In this document: one piece after another, positions 46,249 to 60,600 of the stretch
Layout: the number at the start of each line of letters is the position of its first letter
Numbering within the stretch: the first letter of the stretch is position 1
DNA from: Haemonchus contortus
Lineage: Eukaryota; Nematoda; Chromadorea; Rhabditida; Trichostrongylidae
DNA: 64,000 nucleotides
Direction: 5' to 3'
Assembly: GCA_000469685.2 (NCBI GenBank)
Contig: LS997566.1
Location: 21,043,045-21,107,044 of the forward strand
Notes under the pieces: model-generated
Told to the model about the DNA's origin: nothing
The model's database searches: none
What the model saw: only the letters and a program-made list of their open reading frames with translations
Position numbers and translations under genes: made by a program

Positions 46249-46349
46249 TATATAGAGGCAGGTAAAATGCAGGGGAAATAGAAAATATCAAAATAATCGT
46301 GTTTGATCGCCAGGAAATCATGTGTACTTTCACTAGATCACCTAATGAA

Positions 46350-46573
46350 CGATCGCTGAAAAGTTACTGAGATCGCGGAATGACTGTGCCACCTTCCAAT
46401 CTTTCTCGAAGTAGTAAAGCCTAATTTCGCGAATATGCGGATGGTTTTTTGAGTATATTCTTGTAGAGGAAATCAAGTAGATCATTTCTAGAAAAAACCC
46501 GAACTCAATATTCGAATTCTATCAAGAGAAAAAGAGCCGCGAAAAAATCCGCAATAATTATGCATCAACCCAA
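46350..46573 (-). mobile_element. Inverted partial copy of the same mariner-derived element
   Basis: This is the reverse complement of about 45660-45885, including the terminal repeat that ends at 46573 and is followed by TA. Together with the neighbour it makes a fold-back of about 0.9 kb with three terminal repeats. Confidence 0.8.
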
Positions 46574-47159
46574 TAATTTAATTAACGGATTCATGCAGGC
46601 TGTGTCGTTATGTAACGGATCCAGCTCCTGCATTACATAATCTTTAACCCTGCAAACGATTACAATCCCAAAGCCAATCACTAGCGCCCTCAACGACAGC
46701 GAAGCATTAGAGACGGAATATTCGTGCACCTTCTTCGGTTATTCCCCTTTTTTTCAAAAATCGTGGGCTCAAAATTGAGCTCAGATTTTGCGTCAATTAG
46801 GGTAGAGTTATCCATAGCAGGAGTCACAAAAAAACCTCCTCCTTCTCAGCTATCCCAAGGTTTCCCTTGTTTCGGTTTTGCATTCAAATGCAACACTATT
46901 CTAGCGAGGGGCCACGATTTTATTGGATTTTAAAAGCGTTCTAAATTAGCCTATGTCTGCATGATAAACATCAGCTTTTTTTCTCATCGAGGGTATTCTT
47001 ACCAGGATTCCCAGTCTCATTCCGAGCACCATTCAAAATTCCAGATAACGTTTTGTGATGATGGTCCTCTGAATACGTTGCTCTCGTAAAAACTGTCTTA
47101 ATTGGAAAGTGAGTAACATACTTGAAGAAATACTATATGTAAAAAAGTTTTTACTGTAA

Positions 47160-47599
47160 AAAAAATTGAGAACCACTGCAAGAACATGCCAAAAAATTTG
47201 TGAAGTGTACGGCAAGAATCCTGTTAGTGAATGGAGGATCAGAAGTGTTTTCCTAAATTTTATCCCTGAAAATTTGAAAGTCAAGGATGTTCTTTGTTCT
47301 GAAACGCCACTAGTCGAGGAAGTCGATGTAATTTTGCAAGTGGTGAAGCAAAACCACAAGCAGGCTGTCGCGAATCACCGGAGAAACTCAACACGAATCC
47401 TGTGACAGTTTGGATTCATTTGAACAGAGCACATCACAAGAAGCTGGATGTTTGGATGCAATATGAATTGACGGAAATTTAATAGACTGAATTATGATCA
47501 GGCATATGTTGTTGAAACCAAACATAGTCGGTCCATTTCTGGAACGAAAGATTGCTGAAGATGAAAATATCCCTGCCTCACTCCATACGAAACTCCATC
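47160..47599 (+). pseudogene. Mariner (SETMAR-like) transposase N-terminal remnant
   Basis: The frame reads KICEVYGKNPVSEWRIRSVF, the mariner helix-turn-helix segment, then EEVDVILQVVKQNHKQAV, and after a shift RHMLLKPN and PFLERKIAED, which corresponds to the region around the first catalytic aspartate. It breaks off where the 47602 mariner begins, so the younger element interrupted it. Confidence 0.65.
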
Positions 47600-47601
47600 T
47601 A

Positions 47602-48500
47602 TTAGGTGTGTGCATTAATTTCCGCCGTTTTTCGCGTGCAAAAACATACTTATTACAAAGTTAAAACTAAATGTACATTAACCAATGTATTGCCCATCGT
47701 TAGCTACAACTTCTTGCCATCTTTCTGGTATCTTGTTGACTCCGGGTCTAAAAAAGTCTTTATCTTTTGAGGCAATCTTGTTATCCACCCATTTTCGCAC
47801 TTCTTCGGCATTCCGGAAGCGTATATCTGCCAAACTGACTTGCATGGACCGGAATAGGTGGTAATCAGAAAGAGCAAGTTCCGGAGAGTATGCGGGCTGA
47901 ACAAGCTGATCCCGTCCAACAACTGCAATTTTTTTAAAGAACATTCTTCGCAACATGAGGTCTGGCATGTTCGTGGTGGAACGGCACCTCATGATATTTT
48001 CTTGCGATTAATGTGAGCTTTTGGGTGAGAGCATTTTACAATCTGTCAAGTTAGTGTTCGTAGTGGTCAGCAGTAACAGATTCGTTCGGGCTCAGCAGCT
48101 CATAGTACACAACACCCTTTTGATCCCAAGTGCGCAACAGCATTAATTTTTGCGTTTCGCTTTCCTTGCAAGCTCTCGAGTAAGGAGAAACCGTCTCAGG
48201 AGGTTTATTCAGATAGAGCTTGTCCTCCATAAGTATCAAAAAGCATCGGGTGAGCTTCAATGCCAGTTTCCTTGAAAACAAACAGCAGGAGAAGGGCCCT
48301 CCAGTAAAGCGGTTTATCATGTTCCATGACGAATCAATCTGGGACCAACGGGATTTTGGGGAAAAACTGATCTGTCTGCCCTTAAGTAGGTAGCTAATAC
48401 CCTATCGTACAGAATATGACAGGATTCACAGGTAAACCTCTAACACGGTTCACGCAACGACCCTTTAAAGACGGCGGCGGAAATTAATGCACACACCTAA
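47602..48500 (-). mobile_element. Mariner element with intact termini, internally deleted
   Basis: Inverted termini TTAGGTGTGTGCATTAATTT (47602) and its complement ending at 48500 are flanked by TA on both sides. The minus strand encodes transposase pieces: GVVYYELLSPNESVTADHY (near 48110-48070), YSPELALSDYHLF (near 47900) and the C-terminal RWQEVVANDGQYIG (47680). At 899 bp it lacks the N-terminal third of a normal 1.3-kb mariner and is non-autonomous. Confidence 0.88.
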
Positions 48501-48682
48501 TAAATCGTTGAACCTAGACGAAAGTCGATGCCGTGTACATACCGAAAGGATCATTCAATGAAAAACACTTTATTCCCAACTATCCAAAAAAGCATGTTGA
48601 AATATTTACATAAGCTCACCAGAAACTTTTCATAACGAATTTCACATCTTTTCTAGATATTAAATCAGGCGCAACGACGTAC

Positions 48683-51600
48683 TAGAACCTTGGTCGAGCC
48701 AGGCAGCGGTACGGCTGAGTTTGGGTCGTGGTGCCAAACGTCTTTCTCATGGAAGGCGGTTCACCAGGATTCACACAAGACAACTTAAAATTTCGAGTTA
48801 GCTTACCATTAACTCACCCAGCATAAGTGTATACAACTTGAATGAATAGAAGAAGTAAGAGGAACATTCCCATAACACTCTATCTCAGTCTTTCATATGT
48901 CTATCTATACATTAGATGAAATACATTGAGGGCACAGTTCACGATTATTTTGAGGCAACCTTCTTGAATCAAACAGCGGAAGTGTTGGCGCAGAAGAGTA
49001 CGTCAGTGGCGAAAAAAGCAGGAAAATAGGAAAGAGCGAGTGGGAGTAGGGTTGTATGAGACAACCATGACAGATAATGGCATGGGAGGGGTGGACGAGA
49101 TTTCAGTCGTTGCGATCGTGAGAAAAGCTGGCTACGTCTAGCCGAAATTGGTGGGAATTGCCTCTCATTGCCGATATGGATCACGACTGGTTGTTTGATT
49201 TCCCAACATAGAATTCTCCTGTGACTGGTGCAGCCTCTACAACATCGTCAAAACTCGTCCACCTCTGGGCGTGTATGTCGGTCAAGCCGGGCTCGGAACC
49301 CTTATTACGCCTTGTCAAGATCGGTTCTTTTGACCTGACTAGGCCTCATATGGCATACTTAGAGGTCACAGGGTTTGTCCGAGTTCGAAATATCGAAAAC
49401 CATTTTTTCGTGAACTGTGAAAGAGAGGCGAAGAAGAGCAAAATATATCGAAAATGATGTACTCTCAGCTAACCTCGAATCGATTGAAAAGGTTGGCAAT
49501 GAATAGGAAAAGCTCCATTTTAGCCAAGCCTTCGCCCAAGCACTGACGTTTCCCTATGGAAAATGGTATGAACTCGTCAACCTTAATGAGCAATCTCACA
49601 GAAGTAAGGATCGGATAACTAGACAACACAATATATTGTGGATCACGCACCTTCTTCAGTTTGCCATTTTCATCGATAAACCTTGACGGATTGAAAGTGC
49701 GTGCATCGGGAAACACCTGACAAAAGAGCTCTCTGATCGGAGTGAGGTATAAGTTACCAGCATTAATGAAGTCCCTGAGTCCTCTCATATTCACTATAAA
49801 TCTTGAAGAAGTTGAAAAAGCCACATGGGTAGGGAGCTAGTCCTTGCTGCATGTACCTGTAGCCATTTCGTGTCTGCCCAACCAGTAGTTTATGCTATTC
49901 TGTGTGACCTACTTGTATTCCTGCCCTTTCTTTATTTTATCATTGGAAAGAAACAAGAAAAAACCACAGCTGAGCGGTCACCTACTTCTTCATCATAAAG
50001 AACAGTGCTGATTTGCGCGACTATGCCAGTCTTCGGTGGTAAGTCGTAACCCCCAATTCGTACTGGTCGAAGTGTTTCGTGGAGTAGATTCAATGGCACT
50101 ATGTTTCCGAGTCGCTGAATTTCCTGAAAACCCAGATTGCTCACAAGGAAAACGAGCTTTAATCATGGCCTTCTAGCGCAATGTCGAGGGCAACGCTCGA
50201 GGTTCTTTGGTACTCGCTAACCATAAGTAGACAGGACAGAGCTTCGATTTCGTCAGACGTTCACAGTTTGTCGTATATCAAAATATTTAAATACAATTTT
50301 CCTAAAAAATTCCACATATCTCAATCAATGGCATCTATACAGTACTCATATTTTAAGATTTAGGTGCGCATCTTCCCCGTACTCCTTAAGTGCGCCTTTG
50401 GTATGATCCTAGAATGGAAAAATCAAATTTTTCAGGAACATGTAAAAGAAGCTTCCCCTTCTTTCTTCAGCGTATGGACGTCATGGCGAATTGTCCGAGC
50501 TCGAACAATTGAAGGATGTCAGGCTCGGCGCAGGGAAGAGCTCCGGAGAGGTCTGAAGATGCCCGCTCCTACTGGCAAGTTGATAAAAATCGTGATGTTT
50601 GGCAAATTCGTTGCGAGAGGAGGTTAAGAATTAGGTTTGTAGAGTTGTTGATCATCAATCGAAAGCGTGCGTAACACTTTTTGTAGCATTTATGCAGCTT
50701 CATTTGAAGTAGGGTTCTCTTTGAATTACTTAATACTACGTACCTACTCTCACACTATTCAACGGGAAGGGGAGGAGGGAGTAGCTGTCTGTTGGACTGA
50801 ATACCAACAATAGTACGTAGTTAATTCTTGAGAAGAACAATACCCTTTGGACTGCGTTGACCAGGAGGGGAGCTCGCAAAAGGAGGATCGAATTTGCAGT
50901 GTAGAACATTTAATATTTGAAAAATCCGTCCCGAATACTACTGTACTTTTAGACAAAGCCTTCCAGATAGCGACTCAGAAATAAACGGGCGAGTTCGCTA
51001 GTATTGGTTCCGACTGCGGATAAGCCCCGGGAAGGGACGAACTCTTCATTGGGAGAATAGCTGAGGCGTTGTCAGTTTGGTAACAACACTCATCACTGCA
51101 GGCACTGCCATCTTGTGTCTTTCGCGAGTGTTCAGATGCCGAATGAGCAGTTCCGCTGAAGCTTTACTGGGGAACCCGATTCGACGCTCATGTTTTTGAA
51201 AAAAATGTTGTACCCACGGAGCACTTCAGGAACGTGAACGACGCATCTGCTCAGAAGGGCCTCTTCCCTGGTACGATCAAAGGTGAAGAAGCGGGGTAAT
51301 GAGTACACCCACATTAACAACTGCGCAGGTAAAATGGAGGTAAGTCTTGTCAGCCATAGTTATGGCCCGAGAAGATCCGATCTCACGATCCATTTCCTCG
51401 TGCACTTTCATCTAAAAAAGGAACTTGTTACCAAGCTGACCGTTTCTGTAGCAAACGAGTATAAACGTATCAAAAAACATCAGCGAAAACGATATAACCT
51501 GAACGTCAAGATGATTGAGAATGTAGACTACTCCCCATGAAAGCGTGTTGGATGTCGTCTCCATTCCAGCGATCCACAGGTCCAGGCAAACATTCTGCAG

Positions 51601-54600
51601 TTGAATATGTCTGAAGAGCCATACTCACCTGACCAATGGAATTCAGCACAACCTCGTTGAGCTCACACTTCCTTACTTTTCTCCACTAACTTTGTGAATA
51701 TCAGTTTCCACTTACCATTTGGAAGAATTGGAGAAGCTGGTTAGACTTAGCTTATCAGTTGCTGTTTAGAATTTATGTTTGCTCTAATTTTCGATGCTTG
51801 TTACCTACTTCAAGCATAACTTTTTCAGTCGGACTTTTCATCTCAACACTCTCACATGGGTGCTGGGAATACTCTAAAATTAATTGCGATGCATCATCTT
51901 TGGGCTGTGTAATATTTGGAATCAGACAGCGCTTTCAGAAAAAGGCAAGTCTGGATTAATCAAATGGTGCGCACATATTGAACTTGAGAATTCTCCCACA
52001 TGTCATACTTGAACCCCAATGATTCCCTTCATTCATCTACCTGGCCCCACAAGAAGTAAGAATGTACTGATGTTAGTAACCTAAGATTATTTTCTACTCT
52101 TTTTATTGTTAAGAAAGGAAAGGTGACTTAATTTGAATGGTTTTCTGGTCAGCTACTCATTTGTGCAAAGGGCAATAACTGAAAAATACGTGCCCGCTTG
52201 AACAATTGCTATGCGTCCTCTTTTCTGCCTTTTACAAAAGAAAGCAGTTCATATCTCGAATTTTATCGCACTTTGACGGTAGCCCATCTATGCGAACTTC
52301 CTTTGAAACAAAATCCATTCATGTAAATACATTCTACATTTTAGGAACTCAAAGGGGTCGCCAAAGTGCCCTTTAGCCCCCCATCCACGAAATTACAACA
52401 TTCTCACTCAATCTTACCTGAATGACTCGTAGTCGCCTTCTGCTTCTCGTCGTTTCTGCTCCTTCAGAAACGCTGCCACGTAATCTGTCGCGACGTCACC
52501 GTCGTGATCAATCTGCTTCTGATGAGCATCTATTTGACGGTCGAAAAATGAAAAGAAAGCGTCCCGATAGAAAAATAACCTGAAAGAAATCAGTAGTAAT
52601 GGTGGGCTTTTTGACGCAAATCCCACACACTGAACCACAGTCTTGTGATCTGGAACCTGACTTCTTCCATTGTCCTCGGAAGTAAGGCAGACATCTGAAG
52701 ACTGGAAATGCAAACAAAAACGCTGCCGATGGGTGCGCGAACTCCTTTAACTGGTTCGACATCATGGATTTCAATTGACGAAATTCTCCAGTTGTGTGCT
52801 CAAATAAAGGATATCTTGGAAAGTATAGTGTGCGGCCTCAAGCAAAATGCAGAATGTGGAATTGAGGAGTAGGGATTCATTCTTCTCTTTATAGAACCGC
52901 ACTCACCTCATCGAACCGATAGCCGAATAGAAGCTGATTAATCACCGATCCAACACATACGTCGAAGATTTCCTGTAAAGAAAGGTTTTGAGTTGGTCGA
53001 ACCAATTCTAAGCAAAGGATGAGTGTACGACACTGAGGAACGCATAGAATGTGGATAGGTAGTCAAAAGGAAAAGGATCGTCGAGAGCAAGCTTGTGGGT
53101 AACTTGACCTTTGGGGTTAACCGACAGCCATTTGGCATAACCATTCCTGTTCTCAGGTTTGGTTCTCCGTCGCCGCACCCAAAAAGATAAACTTCATGAG
53201 GTGTATTCGGTCGAACAAATGTAGGCGATACGGGCGCTCCTTACCAACCATATCAGAGGTCGCTTCGTTCACTGAGGATCCTTCGTGGTTCCGCTACCAG
53301 CGAGCTGAGGCCGTTTCGGAATTGCAATCAACTTCAACCGTAAACGTACTGCAATCAGCCAATCACCAGGAAAGCTTCGCTGTCGAAGTAAGTCAATAGT
53401 AAGTGGTGCTACTACCACTCTCGCATGATCGCATGGCGCTGGCCCTAGTCGTTATGGCTTCTAGGATTAGTGGAGGGAGTGGTATTGAATTTGTCAACAT
53501 GTACTATTTCTATCAAACTTCAAGCAAAAAGTGCATCTTCAATTTCTCTATGGTGTTGTACTGAGAGCGAGCTCAAGTTGCTTCCAGAACGAGATTTCAA
53601 GAATGTTCCCTACTCTCTCGCCAGCACCCATAGAAACCCATAGAAAATGAAGAATTTCTGAGTTATATGGACTACCTGAATGTGAATTTCTTGGGCTCTC
53701 ATGGCACTCAGCTGTTCCGTCATCGCTTCCACTTCTCTGAGAATCTGAATAGCACCGTCTTTTCAAAATTATCATAAGGTAGAAACAGATGAGAATAATG
53801 AGTTTTCATAGAACTACTGCAACCCGTATAAATGCGTATTAATGCGCACCAAAGGCTTCATCCCTTCCTGAACTCACCCCCGCTCCCCAGTAACGGAATT
53901 CGGTTAGGGAAATGGGGGATTACCAGCAGAGCGATTCTGGAATAAAGTAGTCAAACTACCGCTTGTCACCGGGGGTTACCCACACACTCCAGTGGTCTTC
54001 ATTACACCAGTTTTCTTCTCATGAGCCTCACAGATGGCTCAGACATTGATGACTAACTTTAGACATGACTTATTGTTAGACAGGAATCTACAAGACGTGC
54101 TAAAATGTGTGCCAGTGTGTGTGTGTGGCCGTAGAATCGTAACTGCTGCTTGACTGGCCCTAATTTGGAAAGGATGCAAGTGGCAGGCGAGGGAAAGGGA
54201 AAGAGCCAAGCATCAGTCGGACAATCCGTCTGCTACTCCATACTACACCAATGGGATCTGAAAATCACTAATTGGTAAGGCCCTTCTGAGCAGCCTGTTC
54301 AAACTCAGTTGACATTTACTCTTACCACACAAAGACAGAGCGAATTGATTTATAAGAAAGTATGCAGCAGTTTCGATCAAGAGAAAATTAACGTTATCTT
54401 CGGCCGCAAAGAATCATCACGTACGACATCAAGGAATTATGTTATAGAAAACCCGAAAAGCAGTGGGAGATATGAAATTGGTCAAAAAACTCCAAAATAA
54501 GAGATGCAAATTCACAAACCCGTTGTTCCATTACATTAGTGCTAAGGCCAAGATCTTTCAGCACATGCAAAGCGAACCGCCTATGATCGCGCCACATATC

Positions 54601-57600
54601 TCCAACAGAGTCTAACACACCGTATCTTCCTCCTGAAAACTAATATCCAAATTTTTTATCTGCATTTCGATTCGAAGCTCAAAATGTTACCACTGTTTAT
54701 AGAGAAAATAGGAGACAATAGCGAAGAACTTTGCCTATATAGGGGCTACAGATTCACCTCGTCCTCGCCCCCTTGAGTCTTCTCTAGGACCAAACATATT
54801 GAAACAGATATAGCTTTGCGCTTGGCCGGCATATAATATACAGACCTGCGCGGTACCGCTTGATGGAGGCGGGGTGGACCAGCCGTAAGTATGGTCAGGG
54901 GATTTCATGGGCAACTTCTGACAGAGTGAACCCCGGCATTGATTGGGATCACCTTACTGGTAAAATTGTAGGTAGGATGCTGACGAATACTTTGTCGGCT
55001 GACGTCTCCACCTTCTCCGGAGACTGAAAGAATAGAGTCAACCTACGAAGTTACCTGACCAACCATCTAAACACTATACAGAATACCAGTTGGACTGTTA
55101 CGCAATGTAGGCAAATAGAAGTTTTGCACATCCCTTATTGCCAGAATCGGCCCCCGCGAGCCACGTTAAGTTCGTCCGCCTCGGGTCCGGAGATTACTGC
55201 CGAATAGTAACCTACCATAGGCCACACGCTCCAAGTTCCATACACTCCAAGTTCCGGGGTTTATTTCTGGGTCTGGTTCCCGGATTTAGGATGCCTTTGG
55301 AGCCTTTTTGCGTCTGTTCGAGTTCATGCGCCGGACCTCGACTGCGATCCCAAAATCACCCGAAAATATGGGTGGCACCTTATGGTATCCTGCGGCAGTT
55401 GACAGCAAGACCAAGCCTTACCATTTGAATGTTCTCCAATCCGCACACGGGATGGTCAATCTGTTTCGCCTATTCATCTTCACAGCAGTGGTGGAACACA
55501 CCAGCGCCAGTGCAATCTATCTACCTAACAGTAGGACAGATAGCACAGGTAAATGTTAGACATGTGCGACCGCAGAGACAGCTACAAAACCAGGCGCTTC
55601 ACGTTGTCGGAAAGAATTTCCACGCCACTGGCAGTGTTTTCTAGACAGGATCTCCTATATACAAACTGACTCATTCGATAGGGATGAATAGAAAAATCTT
55701 CTAAAAGCTGTAGGGGCCTCTTTAACCGGTTCACCACTTTCTTCGTACGCGTGCAGATTTAGCTGTGGCATAAATGACGGCATTTAGGAAGCACGAGTAC
55801 GGGTTTGGGGTCGAAGTTTCACCCATAACTCAACAACCTGTTAGAAATTCTGCGCCATTCGACTGGCTACCTTTTTCTCATTTTCTCCAAAGCAGACAAC
55901 TGCAGCGGTTTGGAACACGTTCCTGATCACTGCTCATTTTGTTTGCAAAATTGTTAAATAAGCATCATTGTTATTGACTCACAAGTTTGGCGATTTATGG
56001 ACAAAACTTCAGTCTCGGACGAGATTCGAACCCTACTTGTCCTTTCCGGGAACAATGAAGCTCACTATCAACAAATAACGAACAGTGGTGTTTTTTTTTG
56101 CTAGGACTTCTGTAACATTCCTTACACGTCCACTTCAGGCATAAGGAAAAGACAACCTGGTTTGGCTGGGCTTCACACAACTGTATTTATGTGCTAGGAA
56201 TGCGTACTAAAGTCTGTTCGAAACAGTGGTCCATCTCTCCCTACGTGGAGCAAGCTGTTGCAACAATACAGTGCAGGGTATGTTATGGTAGGGACGTTTC
56301 TTTATGGCCATGAACACAGTGGCCAAAGTAGGAATGCTCCTCCGAGAAAGTTTTAGCCTAAACACAATATTTTCCCGACCAGGTAAAGACTTTGCAACCT
56401 AGGCATTCCTTTAGAAGGATCACCATTTGACCTCGAGGGAGCCCATACATTTTGAATGGGTCAACGGAACTCGTAGCAGCGTTACTTACATAATTATGAA
56501 GAGACTTGCTTCACGTTAGAAGAATCCACAGCCCATCTCTATTCAAAAAGCACTCTACGAAATCAACTTCAAAACAAGGGAGTGGTCGTAAGGTGCGACA
56601 GTATATAATGAATTAGTTGTGTTACCGTGATTTCTAAAAACCACGCAATCCTGTCAGAAGGACGTTAACTCGTGCTATTGAGCTAGGGCGAAATCTGGCG
56701 ATTTTGATACTGCCATTCATTGTTCATTCAGCCTTGGGAACTGTGCCTCGAACTTTTTGGTTGAGCAGGTAGTGGGAGCTATAATATATACGGGATCAGT
56801 TTGATTCCGAATCACCGTGAACCTTTCGCCATTACCACTCACTGACAGCCTGATGGTATGGGGTTTGACCAAGTCCTAGAATTCTCAATTCCACCGACCA
56901 GCCCATTGAGATTATGAATGGAAAATGCTGTTTCTACTGAAGGGTAAAAAACTAAGGCCTAATCCCAAAACAGACCGTGCGCGTTCAGGCGGAGGGAAGC
57001 ACCGGAAGGGGGGAGAGTACTCAAACTGCAACTGATACCAGCCTATGCTGAGCTAGTTTTCCACCATTCCGTGATTGCTTGACTGGTCGTTGACTAGGCA
57101 AGCGATTCGCTGCATACGCCAAATACGCATTCAACGCTACTACGACTCAAATAGAAGCTAAAAGCGAAGGCGCACTCCATTTGGTTCTCAGTGATCGTGG
57201 CTAGAGATTTGTACCTTGCATCATTCGCATCGCACAATGCTTAGATGAAACAAACGTTAGGCGCCTCCACCACGGAGAGCGAAAGCCCAACCATGACAGA
57301 GTCAGGATTATCATTATAATATCCATGGACAAGCGTGAACTAGCCGTTGGGGCACTGGGAACTATTCGTACAGTCACCAGGGGAGATGGTTTGCATGTAG
57401 ACATCGGCTCTCTCATCTAAACGTATAATGTAAACCGAATATCAGTGCAGATTCTTTATAAATCTTTATAAATTGTCACGAAGGCAATCCTAGTTGTACT
57501 TCACAGGCACACGTTCGATAGGCTTCATATACGCATTAGTTCCTAAGCTCGTAGGATCACATCGAAAGTTCCATCGACGCGCTTGTGCTTTCTTTCAAGG

Positions 57601-60600
57601 GCTGATGAAAAAGGCACTTCATCTCTTGAGATATCAGTAACTTCCTAGTAGTTTGTGCGGTAAAAATGGTCGCAGTATTTACCTCGATAATCGTTTGTGA
57701 CTTCGTCAATAGTGAATTTTCCAGCGTAAGCGTCGCCATCCTTGACAAAAGTCTCTTTCATTGTTTTGTAGTCTGCTACAACAACAAACGGCATCATACC
57801 TGAACATATTTTACTCTCGGAGTTATTCAGGGAAGATATGGTCAAAAGTAAACTACCGATCCAGTACGTGTATACTGGGCCATATCTTTTCCGCCACATC
57901 TCAAACGCATCATATCCTGGCTCATGTGCAAGAACTGTGTGAAGGTTGCCTAGTAGAGGAAGGGGTGTTGGACCTGAAAAGAATGATGACTTATCAATGA
58001 AATTCATTATTGAGCGAGAACTTGAAGCCAGAGTTAACTGTGTTTTGGGGTATCCTGTTTTGAATACGTAACGGAAGTTATAGTCCAGACCAGTGCAAGA
58101 GTGGTGGAGAAAACGCGAAAACCGGCGCATTCAGAGAAACATAAGGCTCCAAAAAAGCAATGAAATCAGGGGTTGGACGAGAATGTTACGAAAAAAGCAG
58201 CATAGAAGATGTATTTGGACGAGCTATTGACGGGGCTATCAATGACCGACGAGGCCAAAGTCGAATTGCTCGCCAGTGTCTTCGAAGAAACGTTTGCGCC
58301 GAGGTACCATTCTAGCTCCTCCTCGGTCCCCAACATGTCGAATCCTTGCTTTCCGGTCATGTCAGATTCCATTTGGTTCAATGCCGAGGAGATCTATGAT
58401 TTGCTTTCGAAATGGTCGTCATCTTACTCTATCACATGCGATTTTATACCCCTGCAGTTTATTAAAAAAGTCGCCCACATCATCGCTGGTCCTCTTCAAC
58501 ATATCTTCAACTTAAGTCTGATGAGAGCTGAGGTACCACGTAGGTGGAGGATTTCCTTTGTTACTCCGATCCTTAAAAAACCTCCCTCAACGCAGCCCCT
58601 GAACTATCGACCCATTAGTATTACGTCGATTTTCGCTCGCCTTTTTGAGAAGGTTTTGAAGAAGAGGATTGAGTCCCATCTGCAGGATTATTCCATCATC
58701 TCTCCCAACCAGCACGGTTTCCAAAGAGGAAGGTCCACTGTAACCGCTATGCTATCTTCCTTAAACGACCTCACCTCGTATCTAGATAGCGGGGCACGTG
58801 CTGATGTAGTCTACCTGGATTTTTCCAAGGCGTTTGATAGAGTTTCCCATGCGAAACTACTGGACAAACTTAAGATGGTGGGCATACACCCACGGATTAT
58901 TTCTTGGATTGAAGCGTTCCTATCTGATCGTTCGTTTATGGTGCGACTCAATTCTACTTGGTCCAGACCTAGACGTGTGCTCAGCGGTGTCCCTCAGGGA
59001 GGAGTTCTTTCCCCGACCCTTTTTAACATTTATACGTATGAGTTGCCAAGTCTTATATCGTCCTGCGGGGCAAAGTGTGTAGCGTTCGCTGATGATGTTA
59101 AGATCTACATGCCAATCACCACCAATGAAGACTGCACCTCCCTGCAACGTGCTATCGATGCTGTCTCTTCCTGGTCCAAAGCATGGGGACTACCTCTCTC
59201 TATTGAGAAAACGAAGGTGATACACCTCAGTTCTAGAAAATGTTCCAGGGATGATTACTATGAGTACCGTATTGACGGTAATGGTATTGGAACCGTTGAT
59301 GGTGTTGTTGATTTAGGATTTATGGTCAAACCGGATCTCTCCTTTGATAGTCATTGTGAGATGATTGCCGGTAAAGGGCTCAATGCCGTTCATAGACTAT
59401 TCAGAGCTCTGACTACTAGGAATCCCTCTGTACTGCTTCAAGCCTTCAAGGCCTATGTAAGGCCTCTGGTGGAGTATGGCACTGTTGTGTTTAGCCCACA
59501 CAAACGCAAAATTATCGACAAAATTGAAAAAGTTCAAAACAGTTTCACGAGGAAACTGATGATCAGGGTGGTTGGATTTATGTACGACAGCATTCCCTCT
59601 GCTGCAGAACGTAATGCCAATTTCGGCCTTCGTTCACTTTGCTGGCGTAGGAAAAAGTTCGATCTCCTAACCTACCACAAGGTTCTCACGGGATCTCACT
59701 GCCTTCACCCTAGTACCTTTCACACCATCAGAGCTTCCACTACCAGAAATGGTCCTTTCAAACTGGTTCTTTCCAAATCTCGACTGAATTGCCGTTCGCA
59801 CTTCTTCGTTAATCGCGTTCACCCTCTTTATTTCGCCCTTAGCAAAAAGAAAAGCATACCTATCAGTCTTTCGAGTTTCAAAAAATATCTCAATGAGCAT
59901 CTAGAGCCATGATGACTTTCTCGTTTCTTGCAGTTTTATTTTTATTAACATCAACCTCCTCTACGCTTTTTTTTCTTACTACCTCTTACATAAGTGTGGT
60001 TACTGTGTGCTTTTGGTCCTGGAGATTGTGTTTTTCTTTTTTTTTCTTTGCTAACTGATCATGTCACATGACTCACGTCATGTAATAAATATATATATAT
60101 ATTCGAACGCGCACGCCATTACCTACAGCTGGTTTCAATGGGGGACGGTACGAACGTGCGTCCGAGGGTGCGCGCGGCAAATTGCGCGGCGAAGTTCGTG
60201 ACGATTTGTGCGACTGCGGCGCCAATTTTTGGGGCAAAAACTTGAAGTAGGGTAGTTTAGTAGGGTCAGATGATCCTCCTAATCTACTCTATTGCACGTT
60301 TGGGCCCTAATGATAGGCGCTGAAGTCGTTTAAATCACTACGAACTTCGCCGCGCAATTTGCCGCGCGCATCCTCGGACGCACGTTCGTACACATACCCG
60401 GTTTCAATACGCCACATGCGTGCAAGGTGTGGATCTCGGTGCGAATGGTGCATCCCCTGCAGTCTTCTACAGTTAGTCCACCTTTGGTGCGTACGGCGGC
60501 GGTTTGTGGGCCTATATTACGCCCCATCTTGACTGTTTTTCGAGAGCACCCTTAGGCTTTCCTCAGGGATCACAGATTCATCTAAAGGAGAGATCTCAGA

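Noticed and set aside
51132..51320. 62-codon minus-strand ORF within the P450 gene
   Set aside because: It overlaps the end of exon 10 in another frame; the P450 frame with ITMADK and AVVN explains the locus.
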